From positions 13,120,501 through 13,184,500 of the forward strand of contig BSBM01000179.1 of NCBI GenBank assembly GCA_027924585.1: a stretch of 64,000 nt of DNA, written 5' to 3'. The translations under genes were made by a program, and so were the position numbers. This DNA comes from Larix kaempferi (lineage: Eukaryota > Streptophyta > Pinopsida > Pinales > Pinaceae). Positions within the stretch are counted from its first letter, which is position 1. Every line of letters starts with the position of its first letter. Of this stretch, positions 32,179 through 43,652 are shown piece by piece. The notes under the pieces were generated by a model, which did no database searches, was not told where the DNA came from, and worked only from the letters and a program-made list of their open reading frames with translations.

Positions 32179-34027
32179 TCTATCACAGAGCCAGTGAACA
32201 AGCTCAGTTTTTCTCTTTCCACTAAGTCGTGTGACATTTCCCAAAGGCTAACTGAGGGCATCGCCATCTCAGAATCACTCTGAAAGACTACGCCTAACCT
32301 GCAGAATTACCTAATACTGCCTCCTAAGATTCTACGATTAGTTAATTTTTCATTTACATGTGCACACAACAAATCAACCAAGTACAAGAGGCAAGAAATA
32401 TGTGGGAGACACCCCTAAAATGGAGTAGCCTAATACCCATGAGAAGACTTGCTACAATGATGGAGGATGCCACAGTCCTTTGGCAACTCATCCAAGAGTG
32501 GGCCAAATCGGAAACACCCAAAATACAATCAAGCCACAACTTCAATCATCTCTGTTGCATACGCATGCTTGCATGCTCGCACTGACCATGCCAAGTCTCT
32601 CTGCAGCATCATTGTCCGTCGTGATCCTACTGAATCCTGCACTACCAAAATTTCATCTGAACTCCGCCTAGGGATTACTCAAACTGCCTGCACCATACAC
32701 TTCCATTAAGCTTAGAATTGTCCCAAGCCTCCTTGCCAAGTATCTGCTTGATGTGACGAATGTTTCCTCCTTGTCGCAGTCCGACTCTGCCACTAAGGCA
32801 AGCTACTAAGATGTCCATCCAATTACTCATTTGCTGGTCGTCACCCTCCTCGGAACACAACCACATCATCCATATTGGACACCTAAGTGTTGAACCGCAC
32901 CCACATAGGCGCTTGTCTTTTGGTGCGAACTTCTGGTTTCCACTCTCCTGTGGTCGTCCAAAATGGGCGCAACTCCATCGACGTGTCTTCTTGAAAATGC
33001 ACTATTGAATGACCTATTTCTGACACTATAACTTGGGTGCACTCCCTCCATAACGCACTTTCCTGTAGAGCGTCTGCTTGACACACCTTCCTGGGCGCAC
33101 TGCTTAGCGTGTTTTCTAAGCACACTTGTCGGGCACACACCTGAGCACACCTAGCTGGGCGCACTTTTGGGTGCACTTATGAACTCTCAGTGGAACACAT
33201 CCCATGGATGCACTGTCGGACGCACTTCTGGGTTCATTTTGTGGGTGCACTTGTTAGGTGTACTTTTCTGGGTGCACTTCCTAGGAACACCTATCTGGGT
33301 GCACTTCCTGGGTGCACCTCCGAACGCACTGCAGAACATGCGCCTTCCTGGATCCTGCCAAAACGCAACTGCTGAAACTCCTCTCAACTGGGGCGCATCT
33401 ATCCAAGAATGCATGCCACGCTACTTGGCAGTTTGCCCAAATTATGAAACTTGCATGTTGACCTCTCGCATGGTGTGTCCCAAAGGGAGCGCACCTACAA
33501 CTGGAGTTTCCCAATGCCTTAGATGAATTTCAGAGCTACTTCCTTCTTGCTACCTCCTTGGATGCCTTTTCTTGCCTCCAACCGCAACCTATTTATGCAC
33601 TCAGTCATCTACAAGGTAGGGATTTGCACCCACTCTATTCGACCTGTCCAAGTGGTTGCATGGACCACAAGTCTTGCAGACGCCATCAAATCGACACCTA
33701 TCAAACCACACCTCTTGGGTGTAGTTGTATCGGTGCACCTCCTTTGGGCACCATTTTTTCCGTAGCGTCCACCTTGCAACTCTGTCTGTCGTCTTCGTTA
33801 AGTAAGTGCCCAAATTTTGTTGAGGCTTCGTCATGTGGGTGCTCACACTGTTGGAGTTGTTGTGAGAAGACGCTCCACTACACCCTAAGACCGAGTGATG
33901 CCTGTGTTCCATGCAAAATACCAAACACTTAGAATTTTCACTAAGTGTCCACTTCCTTATGGTTCGAAGGGCCATTTATCCAAGTGTCCGGGGAACCCCA
34001 AGACATGGGCCATGGATGGCTATGACA
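32179..34027 (-). repeat. LARD 5' LTR
   Basis: About 1.85 kb, beginning TGTCATAGCCATCC on the minus strand and ending near CTCTGTGATAGA, two bases or so before the primer site. It is uninterrupted and so shows the empty site of the copia insertion at about 32328. A TATA-like box (minus CATAAATAG) is at 33589-33597. It is followed by target duplication GAATA at 34028. Confidence 0.88.
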
Positions 34028-35270
34028 GAATATTTTTACAATTCCCTCATAAATGAAGGGGTGGTCAACCTTCTTTTGCGTAGTATTATTTTCATAATAG
34101 TTCTAGACTGCAAGAAGGGTCGTTTGATCGTTCTTGTTTTCACCATTCTGGTTACAGGTGAATTGTAGAATATAGATTTTCACAATTCTCTACTAAATGA
34201 AGGGGCGACCGATCCTTCTTATCGAAAGTTGAAATTCAGGATATATATTGTGTATATGTTATAACTTAGCCAATGTCCTGATCCCTACTATTTACTACAA
34301 AAGTCAGAAGTTGGGAATTGTCGGCCTAGCCTTTGTAGATTAAATACTTTTAAATTTCTCTAGTACATGTAGGGTCGACCAACCCTTCTCATGCTTAGTA
34401 TTATTCCAGTGTTCACCATTCTGGATATACATGAACTTATGGCCTAACCTTCATAGATTGAATATTTTTACAATTCGCTCATAAATGAAGGTGCTTCCGA
34501 CCCTTCTTCTCCCCAATATTATTTTCATAATAGTTCTAGAATGTAAGAAGGGTCATTCGATCCTTCTTGTGTTCACCATTCTAGGTACAGGTTAATTGCT
34601 GGATAAAGTTGTTCACAATTCTTTATTAAATGAAGGGGCGGATGATCCTTCTTGTCCGAAGTCGGAAGTCAGGATAAATATTTTTTATATGTTATAACTT
34701 AGCTAATGTCCCGATCCCTAATATTTACTGCAAAATTCTGAAGTTGGGAATTGTCGTCCCAGCCTTCGTAAATTAAATATTTTTATATTTCTCTCTTAAA
34801 TGAAGGGTCAACTCACCCTTCTTCTTCTCATAATTTTTCAAGTGTTCACCATTCTAGATATACATAAATTGACTTCCTAGCCTTTGTAGGTTGAATATTT
34901 TTACAATTCCCTAATAAATGAAGGGGAGACCGACCCATCTTGTGCCCAAATTATTTTCATAATAGTTCTAGACTGCAAGAAGTGTCGGTTGATCCTTCTT
35001 GTGTTCACCATTCTCGATACAAGTGAATTGTTGGATATAGGTGTTCACAATTCTTTACTAAATGAAAGGGTGGTTGATCCTTCTTGTCGGAAGTCAGAAT
35101 TTAGGATAAATATTTTTTATATGTTATAAATTAGCCAATGTCCCGATCCCTACCATTTACTGCGGAAGTCGGAAGTTGTGATTTGTTAGTCTAGCCTTCG
35201 TAGATTAAATATTTTTATATTCTCTCATAAATGAAGGGTTGACCGACCCTTCTTGTGCTCAGTTTTCACC
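34028..35270. repeat. satellite A, right half
   Basis: Three clear units of about 432 bp, with dyads GAAGGGTCGACCGACCC-like at 34370, 34802 and 35233. Matching GTTATAACTTAGCCAATGTC blocks lie near 34258, 34692 and 35125. A copy of this block near 19690 links it to the left half. It ends near 35270 and ordinary AT-rich DNA follows to 35499. Confidence 0.85.
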
Positions 35271-35579
35271 TTTTTAAAATAATATCCAGATCTTTAGTTA
35301 CAACATACATTTTAACAAAGTGTTTGAATCAAAAATAAAATCCATTGGGTATGGAGTCAACACATGAATTTCTCAAAATTATTTAAGATCCCGATGGTAG
35401 GATAAATATTTCACAGAGGAAAAGTAGGTATCATTCATCCATACAAATAGAAATTTTAGGAATGATAGAATATTAAAGAAAACAATGCATCAATAACACA
35501 GAGCATCTAACTGGGAGCATCTTAAAATTGATTAGGAAAATTTCCTTTAACTTTATCTAGAAGGGCTCTCATCACTTCA

Positions 35580-36480
35580 AAGGATGTCACTTAGTTTCAT
35601 GGGAAAGAATATCAACTCCAAAGAATGGGGTTGTTTGGGGTATACACAATCTGCATTGGGTATACTTAGCTCTGCACTTAAAATTTCTTTGGATAAGTAT
35701 TGTTGATGAAGGACTACAGGGAAAGCTCACTCAGGGAAAATATATTTATCCAAATACGGTGGTTAGTTTGCTTCGATCAGTGAAGAAGGTAAATTATGAG
35801 AGCTTTGTTATCATGCCTTTTATTTAGAGCTCTGTTATTAGTTGGATTCGATGGGATTAGTGGAAACCATGCATTTTCTTCAACGATGGATTTCCTTGAA
35901 AAATGGAAATGGTTTCCAGATTGTGGTTGCCATAGATCGGATTCTAGGCACAAAAAATTCAGGTATTCTTACAGAACATATCCTCAGTTGTATTCAAAGG
36001 ATGGCCATTTACTCTCTTAACCATGTAAAGAAGAATACTAAAAACCAACAGGTGGATAATTATTGGTTATCGGCATTTGATTTACATCTTGATGGGGAGC
36101 TAGAAGCATATTGGGATCTCTATATTGTAGGATTGAAACATGTAGGTATTTCCTTGAATGAAGAAATGAATGATATTTATTGGGATTATGGTTGTGGGAA
36201 TGGCATGGTTACCACAAATATGGCATATGGGACAAATGCTTATGAACATCAGAAATCTTATCCAGACGGGTGGAATCATATTTTAGGGAAATGGAATGTC
36301 CCAGAAAAATTGAAGATTTTCATGTGGTTAGCACTAAATTATTGCATTATGGATGGTGACATATTTAGAAAACTTGGGGGAATTGTACCTAATGTATTTC
36401 ATCTATGTTTCAGAGCATAAGAAACATGTGATCATCTTTTCAATTAGTGTGTATTCACTTTATAGCTCCGGGATGAGATA
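35580..36480 (+). pseudogene. LINE RT C-terminus and zinc-binding region
   Basis: The start reads GIHNLHWVYLALHLKFLW, a version of the GIRNLxxxNxALLxKWxWR block that ends LINE RT. After several frame changes the frame at 35842-36420 gives ILGKWNVPEKLKIFMWLALN. This is the zf-RVT signature, ending with a Cys/His pattern (CFRA, stop, ETCDHLFN) where the family has ETxxHLFxxC. The stop at 36418 breaks the zinc-binding motif. The product would have helped copy LINE RNA into the target site. Confidence 0.8.
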
Positions 36481-37199
36481 ACGATTTGCCACTGTTAAGC
36501 AGGTACTTGGGGAGGAAGCACTCTCGATGAAAAAATTAAATATTGGTATTCAAATTTCAAACATTTGATGGCATATCCTGTTCATTTCATTTGGGGTCTT
36601 TGGAGACTAACGAAATCTATCTTGTTTGATGAAAAAATATACACTTTGCATGGGTCCGTGGATTTCATACTACATTACATGAAAGACATAAACTGGAAGA
36701 TGTTTGTTACAAGGAAAAAAAATTGACCTCCCAATTATAAATTATCATTTTCTTGTGGGTTATTTCAATGGAGCTAGTCAATTGAAAAGATGTGGGGCAG
36801 GATGCATTTTGTTCATGGATTAGGAACATCACATGGAGATGTCATTTGCAGAATGGGGAGAAACACAAGGGAATAAACCCTTGCATTATGGGGATTGTTG
36901 GCAATAGCACAAAATATGGGTTCAAACATGATAAACATTTAGTTGACTCATTAGCTATTATAAATTGGATCAATGACAGTTGCATATTACAGGTTTCAAA
37001 TTTGACGGCTTGGAAACACAGTATTGCGCATTTACACAAGACTTTTAAATATATATGTTATAAACCTCTGAGCAGGATCTGTAACATGCAGGAATACGGG
37101 CTATCAAAAAGTGGTCTCATTATGGAGGACGGAAGGGCTCATATCTGCCTTTTTCATAAACAACAGGTGTTGGATGAAATTGACATAAATATATGCTAA
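36481..37199 (+). pseudogene. LINE connector and RNase H domain remnant
   Basis: Pieces in several frames read HLMAYPVHFIWGLWRLTKS, then LVGYFNGASQLKRCGAGCIL (RNase H start, DGAS-type with the Asp changed to Asn), ALWGLLAIAQNMG, then LVDSLAIINWINDSCILQVS and a C-terminal stretch LSRICNMQEYGLSKSGL. This follows plant LINE RNase H order. Frameshifts near 36790-36930 and stops destroy it. The last frame ends at TAA 37197-37199 and is followed by 3' untranslated DNA. Confidence 0.75.
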
Positions 37200-37549
37200 G
37201 CAGGGAAGGATTTTTTGGACAATATTATTTTGATACATTACTTAAAATAGTTGTATAATACGGTAGAATATTAGCTAAATTGCACAAATAAATAGTTTTT
37301 GGTTTATTGATTGTGATATGAAATGCTAAATGTTGATGTGGATGGAAGATGAAAAACAAGGTTATTATGAGATAAAAACCTATGTAACATGAGGAATAAT
37401 GGCCATTTGGGAGACAAGTATGTTTCACATGTAACAAATGATTATCATGATCATTGAATTTTATGGACAAGAATATGTGTAGTTTCTTTGATTCATAATA
37501 TGAATAGAAATACGCTATTTTTCTTCTGGAAAAAAAAGAGCATCTAACT

Positions 37550-38051
37550 AGGATGAATTCTGCATTAATTTGGAATAAAGAACACTGACAATATTTAATG
37601 TGTGAATCAGAGCATATAAAATGAATTCCAACTCACATAGTTCAGTCAAATATGAGGAAAAGTGATAAGATGGTGTAACATGAAATATATTCACAAAATA
37701 GAAATTAACATACTAAAGAAAGTGACAACATATGAATCTTTGTTTCCAATAGACCTGTCACTTTCTGCTCTTCATTAAAGTCTTCAAAAAATATTTCATC
37801 ACTGTATTTTTTTCTCTCGGATCCAACCCCGATTACTTTGTAAATTCAAAATCTATACAAAATATTCTTTAAATAAAACCTGACTAATTCTTCACTAAAA
37901 ATAGAAATTTCAAAGAAATCTCTTAACTTCAGGAACATTTGTTTTGTTGTCAACCAAGCTGGTACTGTGGTGCTTTGATTTGGGATGATGTAACACTCAA
38001 GCAATTAACAAAGGAACCGCAACTTCATTTCAAATTAAGACACTTGAATAT
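37550..38051. other. no gene seen
   Basis: AT-rich flank between the LINE and the next pseudogene. Confidence 0.4.
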
Positions 38052-40793
38052 TCATTCTTGATATAACCTATATTTTGTTTTCCCAAAAGTTTCAACAATT
38101 TTCCATTGCTCTTGATTTGGGATTTCATAATCCATCATTTCCTTCACCATCACCTCCAATTCTATGCATGTTGTGTAACATACAGCTGGGAGGTCATTCT
38201 TAATTATTATAAATTGATCAAATATTTCAAAATCATCTGTCAATTTATCAATTATTGTCTTTCCAGTTAATCCTTTGACCAAACCTTCAAATTTCGAGTG
38301 ATGCATACGAGCATGTAATATCAAATTGTGATAATTTTCTTGAGTCATTAATTTTCCATCGTCACTCCAAAAAGAAGGTAGACCATTTTCAAAAAGCCCC
38401 TGAAATAATTGCTTAAAATTTTGAACTTGAAGGAGCATCTGTTGCGCTTTGTTTTGTACTTATTTAACCTAATCATGCTTGCCAATAATTCTTCTTTCCC
38501 AAATGATGATTGTTGGTCTGTCTTTGATTCCAAAACTCTACATATATGATTTATTTAGAGTGTTTAAAAAACTGACTATATTTTGAGTTGTTTCTGAAGG
38601 CCTTTTGCTTAATGTCTTGTTTGCCACTTTACACCTCTGGAGAGCTATGTTTGCTATAGCATCTTTATCTTCCATAAAATTCAAATGGGACCTGAATTTG
38701 GTGAATTCCACTGATATTGCATCCCATATAACCAGTTTTTATCTCCTTGTATTGGAAGCTTACATGTCAATCTACCTTTTAATTCATCAAATTTCTTTTG
38801 CAGTTGTTTTCTATCACTCAATTTTTTTTCTTTTCATCAGAATTTTGAATTACTTCTTGTTTCAACTTCTAGTTTTCCGCTTTCAACTATTCTATATCTA
38901 CATATTTTAGAATAATTTGTGACAAAGCACTGGTCAGTTCCTCTATGGAGGACTTTCCATTTGTCCTTCATCCATACATAGATATTCATCCCTTGGCTTC
39001 TCTAGCACTTGCGCAATTTCAATCTGATTTGTATTTAACACTTATATTTGTGACAACAAATCAGTCCTTTGTTTTTCCCAAGCATGCTTTTCATCTTGTA
39101 ACTTTAACATTTTAGCTTTGTGATCCATCATTTCTTGATATATGGCTTCATTTTCTTCTTGTAATGATATCAACTCTGGAGATTGCACATGTTGATTATT
39201 TGGCACCTTCATTTTTTTCTTGAACATTTGAATGGTATTTTCTTTTTCATTAAGAAGACTTTTGGTACTTTGAGTGTTCCTTCGCTCAACTCCTACAGTC
39301 ACAAGGTCCATTTGTAGTCTTTTAATCTGGACCAAATTTTCTTTGTTTTCTTCCTTCTCTACCTCAATTGACTCTCCAGCTTTGCTATCATAGACTGCAA
39401 TTTAGAAATTTTTAAAGTGGATTGTAATAAATCAGAATACATGACATCTCTTGTTTGTCTATGCAATTGAATCTTATTGGGAATATTAATCTCATAAAGC
39501 TCAACTTCCATTTCATAAACATTCTCATCGTTCACCACTGCAAACCTTATAGTGTTTCTTTCTGGATCCTTAACTGTAAGAAGGGGAAAAATTTGTTCTG
39601 TCAAGTTTCTTACTTCAGGGAACAATTTTTTAGTTTCTACCAATGACTTATTCTTCTTTTCTTCATATTGTGAAAGGAAAACAAATCTGGACATATACTG
39701 AGAGTTACTTCCAGATTCCTTTATTTCTGAAAAAGAATATTGATGCATATTTATAGGTGGTTGTGAAATCAAAGTAGTTTTTTCTAGAACAATTAAATCT
39801 CATTCCTCCATACTAATAATTGCCTTCTATTGTTCCACTTTTGATTTCTTTCTTGAAACTTATTCATCGACTTCCATACTATCAACTTCTGAAATAGTTC
39901 TCTTATTGGTGATATTGGATTTCGCTAGTGTCTGAACCAACATTGCCAAATTGCTTGTTTGTTCCATATTCACTTCTTTCTTATCTTCTTCAAATTTGAA
40001 TAAATTTGTCATTTCTTTTAATCCTTCAACTGTTTGATGATCAAAATCCTTATTTCTATTTTTCAGTCTCCTTTGCGATATAATTTGATGAGGATCATAA
40101 TTAATCCTTTCAGCCTCTTGGAGATCCATGATATTCAATAATTTTTCTACTATATATGAGGGATTCCTTGGTATTAATGATGAATGGACCAACATTAAGA
40201 GGGAATTTCACATTTGATGATTTTTTGAAAACACCAAAATGTTCTTCTTATGAATGAAACCTTTGTCTAATAAATTCTAAGGGAAAAACCCTTGGTGTTA
40301 AAAAGGATGGCAATAGATATGATGCTCTAGTAAAACCATACACTCTAATTATAGTATGTTCTTTATACAAGAACCAATCACCTGTTTGGCCTTCTAGTGT
40401 AGGCTTCAACATTTCTTTCATTTCTTCTAACACTCGGGGCAATTCAACATTAAAAATAATTCTGTAAACTTCTACCATGATTGTAATGGTGAACTCAAAC
40501 ATATTGATATGTTTAGGAAGGTCATGAGAAAACATGGTACCAAGAAAATTCAATTCACAAATATTTGAACACAAGAACAGGTTAAGGAGATATGACTGAT
40601 ATCTGAAATGTTTCAACTCGTGGAAATTTACCCACTGGACATGAATCGCTTCAACTAGGAATTCATCAAAATTAAAACGACATACTGGACTTGACTCTGA
40701 TTCGGGTGAAATAACTTGAAGAAGGAAACCTAACATAACTTCTATGATTGACTTATCACTATGTAGACCTAAAATTTGACTCAACAAGGACAA
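38052..40793 (-). pseudogene. second coiled-coil pseudogene, related in plan to 7402-10560
   Basis: Read from 40793 leftwards, it has a globular N-terminus with FLYKEHTIIRVYGF and SFLTPRVFPLEFIRQ (40793-40248) and an acidic, Lys/Glu-rich part ending SEVDSMEVDE (40195-39860). A middle region follows with NTIRFAVVNDENVYEMEVEL and then a coiled coil (SLQEENEAIYQEMMDHKAKM; 39772-39042). A worn helical stretch (LSQIILKYVDIE) and a C-terminal domain ELVKGLTGKT-like close it (38438-38052). Frame changes occur near 40220, 39345 and 38940, and stops are many at 38440-39040. Order, length (about 910 codons) and the C-terminal ENYHNLILHARMH against EEDLKQHIGHASM suggest kinship with the plus-strand copy. 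Function unknown. Confidence 0.6.
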
Positions 40794-41829
40794 AACTAAC
40801 TAGGTATCTCACTGAAAGACATCAATACTCAAAGGGAATGATAGGTTTTCATGCGACTGACCATCTTTCAAGACTTGTAATAAAAACTTGTCTTTTTCTT
40901 ATGGACTGCAATTTCTCTAAAAATTTACCAAATTTTCTTCATTAAACCACTCAAGGATTTTGGGAAATGTTTAAGGTAAACCTAGAACCTCACGGACAGT
41001 CTGTGCATTGACTCGGCATAGAATTTTGGTTGTATTTACATTAATGATTACCCTTTTGGCCTACTAATAATTCGCCGCACACCAACCAAAAAATTCAGGG
41101 AAGTGTAGGGTATGTTAGACACAAAAATAATATAGAAAAGAACCAAAAACATTAAATTCATCCTTTCCCTACAACTTAAACTCCATTAATTTCTCTTTAG
41201 ACCGTGAAATACTACACATAGACAAAACAGGGTCGAAAACATCCCTTTCCCTGTCAACTAACAGCTCCTCGTTTTAATATAAACTTTCATTGGACGGAAC
41301 AAGGTCTTCAATTTTCTCCATTTGGGAAACAAAATCTGAAAAGTGAGGGTTTTGAGGTACCTGTGAAGTGATCTTACGAATAGGAGAACACTGGGGTTGA
41401 ATTATGTGCTTGTGGACGAAGACAAGTGACGTGTTTTCGATTGCTTATTCTCTTCCAAGAAATAATAAGCAAATGCCTTTTTTCAAGCTTCGAACATTAT
41501 CCTTTAGTGTAACATATTCTTAGGTGGTTTCGGAACTTGCGATCAGAGGTTTAAATTTTACTGCTTTTCATAGCGGACTCCACCAACACTTTCCACGTGG
41601 TAAGCAGTTTAATTTCCACTTGACCTTTCCAAGTTTAACCACTGTGCACTTTCTAGCGATCAAACCCCTTTCCATCGTCAATTTGCTTCTGGGTGGGTCT
41701 GCATCATTATTCTGCCATAGGTTTACACGTTTGCAACTTTTTGTGTGATTTGTTCAATTCTTTAGCACATTTTCCATCTCCTCCCTTGTTGCAATCATGA
41801 AGCCCATGAAGATGACTTGCAAAGAACAC
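40794..41829. other. no gene seen
   Basis: Mixed sequence with short frames (for example 41524-41748) that resemble nothing. It might include promoter or LTR of the pseudogene to its left, but no terminal repeats are visible. Confidence 0.4.
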
Positions 41830-42230
41830 CACCGATCTTGGAGGAATCAAATCCAACGGATGACACACATTTCGTTGGGTTAATATGCACAAATTTCAAC
41901 CCAAGAATGTGACATGAAATCCACTTTTCAACTCCACTGTTGATCTTGGATGGGGTGATCCAACGATAAATGACAATTTCACTGGGTTAAGTTGTTGAGA
42001 TTTTAAAGCTCAGGATGTGATGCAAAATCTTTATGAAATCTAGCTAAGCGCATGTTGAAGTCCACCGTTGATGTGGATTGACGAAGATCCAACGGTTTTG
42101 AATCATTTTGTTGTTGAAAGATGCTCGAGGGTTAATTAAAAGGATCAGACACAAAATATTTGTAAATCTTAGATGACCGCTAGTTTGAAATCCACTTTGT
42201 TGAACGAAGGTTTGGAAATAGTATATTTGG
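41830..42230. repeat. degenerate tandem repeat, ~105-130 bp units
   Basis: Three units share CCACTGTTGATCTTGGATG, GATCCAACGG and a TCATTTTG or TTTCACTGGGTTAA block, at about 41832, 41934 and 42062, with a weaker fourth near 42190. There is no coding content. Confidence 0.6.
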
Positions 42231-42589
42231 AGAACAATTTGGCCAAATTTCCAACTTTGGAGAATGCCAAAATTGGTTAACTCTGCAAAATAGTAATTCC
42301 TTATTAATGAAAACATGATTGAAATACTATCAAGATCAATGATGAATCAATGCCATTAAAAGGATACAATATTCTTTATGAAGAGGCATGATTTTCCTAA
42401 AAAGACACAATGTTTCAAATAATAAAGTTCTTTGAAAAGATATATAACCATACAAGTCAAACGTATGAAGAGGACCAGAGGTGTCTCTGAAGTTTTGGTT
42501 ATCGCATTTCAGAAGAAAGAAAGAGGCCAGTGAGATAGATGAAGCATTACAAAAGTTCGAGCTTCCATTGGAGAACTGAAAAACTGAAG

Positions 42590-43050
42590 TTAAAACTATT
42601 ATAAATTAGAGGGTGGTTAGGTGGTGCTTGGGGCAGGTTGAGGCCTTTTAAAGGGGTTGTTGCATGCTAGGGGGGTTGTTTTCCTTCTTCCAGTCGTGGT
42701 TGGAGAATTAGGGTGTTGGGGCATCCTTTTTTGTTGAGCAGGTAGAAAACAAAGGGTGTAGGTGCATCCTTTCTGTAGTGGTAGAAGAATATAGGATATT
42801 AAGTTCTCCATCAAGTTGTTGCTTGCAAATGTTTTTTGTATATTACTTTATTAGCTTATTAATAAGAAATATTTGTTGGTTTTACCTTTGAGGTTTCCAC
42901 AATAAATATGTGTGTTCAAATTGTTAATTGTCTTATTCATGTTACTTATGATTATTTAACTTGTGCTTAATACTAATTGTTTATAAAAGGTTTGAAAAAA
43001 TAAATACTGATTTCCCCCCCAACCTCTCAGTATTGTTGGATAAACCAACA
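42590..43050 (+). repeat. copia-type LTR fragment, plus orientation
   Basis: The last 200 bp (42850-43050, ending ATAAACCAACA) align, as an inverted complement, with the start of the LTR at 43653. The AAATAAATACTGATTTCC block and the following TTTATAAAAGGTTTGAAAA are shared. No primer site follows, so it is a solo LTR or truncated. The left limit is uncertain. The preceding GGGGTTGTTGCATGCTAGGG part may be LTR promoter region. Confidence 0.55.
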
Positions 43051-43259
43051 CCCACTGCATAGCACCCTGGTCATCGGCTACGGTCTTGTGTAGTTGATGC
43101 TCTAGTGAATCTGATTAATATTTTAAGCACTTGCGACTATTGGCATAACTTTGTAGGATCCCTAAGGTAATCTTACTTCCCTTATACTTTTTAATCCTTA
43201 TTTGGACTCCAAACATCATGAACTATTTACCTGATCTTCTTAGGTACTTGGGACAAAAA

Positions 43260-43640
43260 TAATGCTAACAATGGGGTCCCTTTGTGCATTACTTTGTACC
43301 TTGTCCCAGATCTCTTTAGCTAATGAACACTCTCCAACTTTATCTTTCACATGACCATATATTCCATGCAAGATGATATCCATTTCCATTGCATTATTAT
43401 TTCTTAGCTCTTTCATGGCTACAGGTTTTGTGGTCTTTTTGGAGCGATGTAACCATTTAAAACAGATTTCCAGATATCAAAACCTTGTTCATGTAAATGG
43501 AGTCTCATTCTTATAATCCAATGATCAAAATTTGATCCATAGAATAGTCGAACCCCATCTGCAGAGCAGATACTTTCATGTTCATCCATGTGCTTTAGAG
43601 ATCTTCATTCCAGCTATCAGACTCTCTTGAAGGAATTGAA
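43260..43640 (-). pseudogene. copia gag fragment (second family)
   Basis: The minus strand reads RLFYGSNFDHWIIRMRLHLH and then EQGFDIWKSVLNGYIAPKRP. After a frameshift near 43430 it continues with MKELRNNNAMEMDIILHGIY, VGECSLAKEIWDKV and QRDPI. This is the N-terminal half of a plant copia gag (DUF4219/UBN2 type, FxxWKxRMxxHL and LSAxEIWDxL). The rest of the polyprotein is absent. Its position one primer site away from the LTR at 43653 shows it is the 5' end of that element. Confidence 0.75.
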
Positions 43641-43652
43641 TCTAATACCAAT
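43641..43652 (-). other. worn initiator-tRNA primer-binding site
   Basis: The minus strand reads TGGTATTAGATTC (43634-43646), three changes from TGGTATCAGAGC in the first twelve bases, with about six bases between it and the LTR end. Confidence 0.55.

Larger units (their letters stand above)
21007..34027 (-). mobile_element. LARD-like non-autonomous LTR retrotransposon (interrupted)
   Basis: On the minus strand the 5' LTR is 32179-34027, the internal domain about 30235-32178 and the 3' LTR 21007-21156 plus 28511-30234; the gap is a nested copia element. It has a primer site, a polypurine tract and a target duplication GAATA (21002-21006 and 34028-34032). LTRs of about 1.85 kb surround an internal domain of about 1.95 kb that has no gag, protease, RT or integrase resemblance. 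This is the definition of a large retrotransposon derivative, which must be mobilised by another element's enzymes. Confidence 0.85.
35500..37549 (+). mobile_element. 5'-truncated LINE (L1-type) with target duplication
   Basis: The 13-bp sequence AGAGCATCTAACT flanks the unit at 35500-35512 and 37537-37549. Eight A precede the right copy, as expected for insertion primed at nicked target DNA. Between lie the end of an RT frame, a zinc-binding region and an RNase H domain in the plus orientation. Everything upstream of the RT C-terminus is missing, the usual 5' truncation. Confidence 0.9.

Noticed and set aside
35796-36020. 74-codon frame at the LINE start
   Set aside because: It is in a different frame from the LINE zinc-binding region and overlaps it. 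A few residues may derive from a frameshifted LINE, but it is not a separate gene.
42617-42814. 65-codon Pro/Thr-rich minus-strand frame
   Set aside because: It lies in an LTR-like fragment with GGTTG-rich composition and has no family resemblance.
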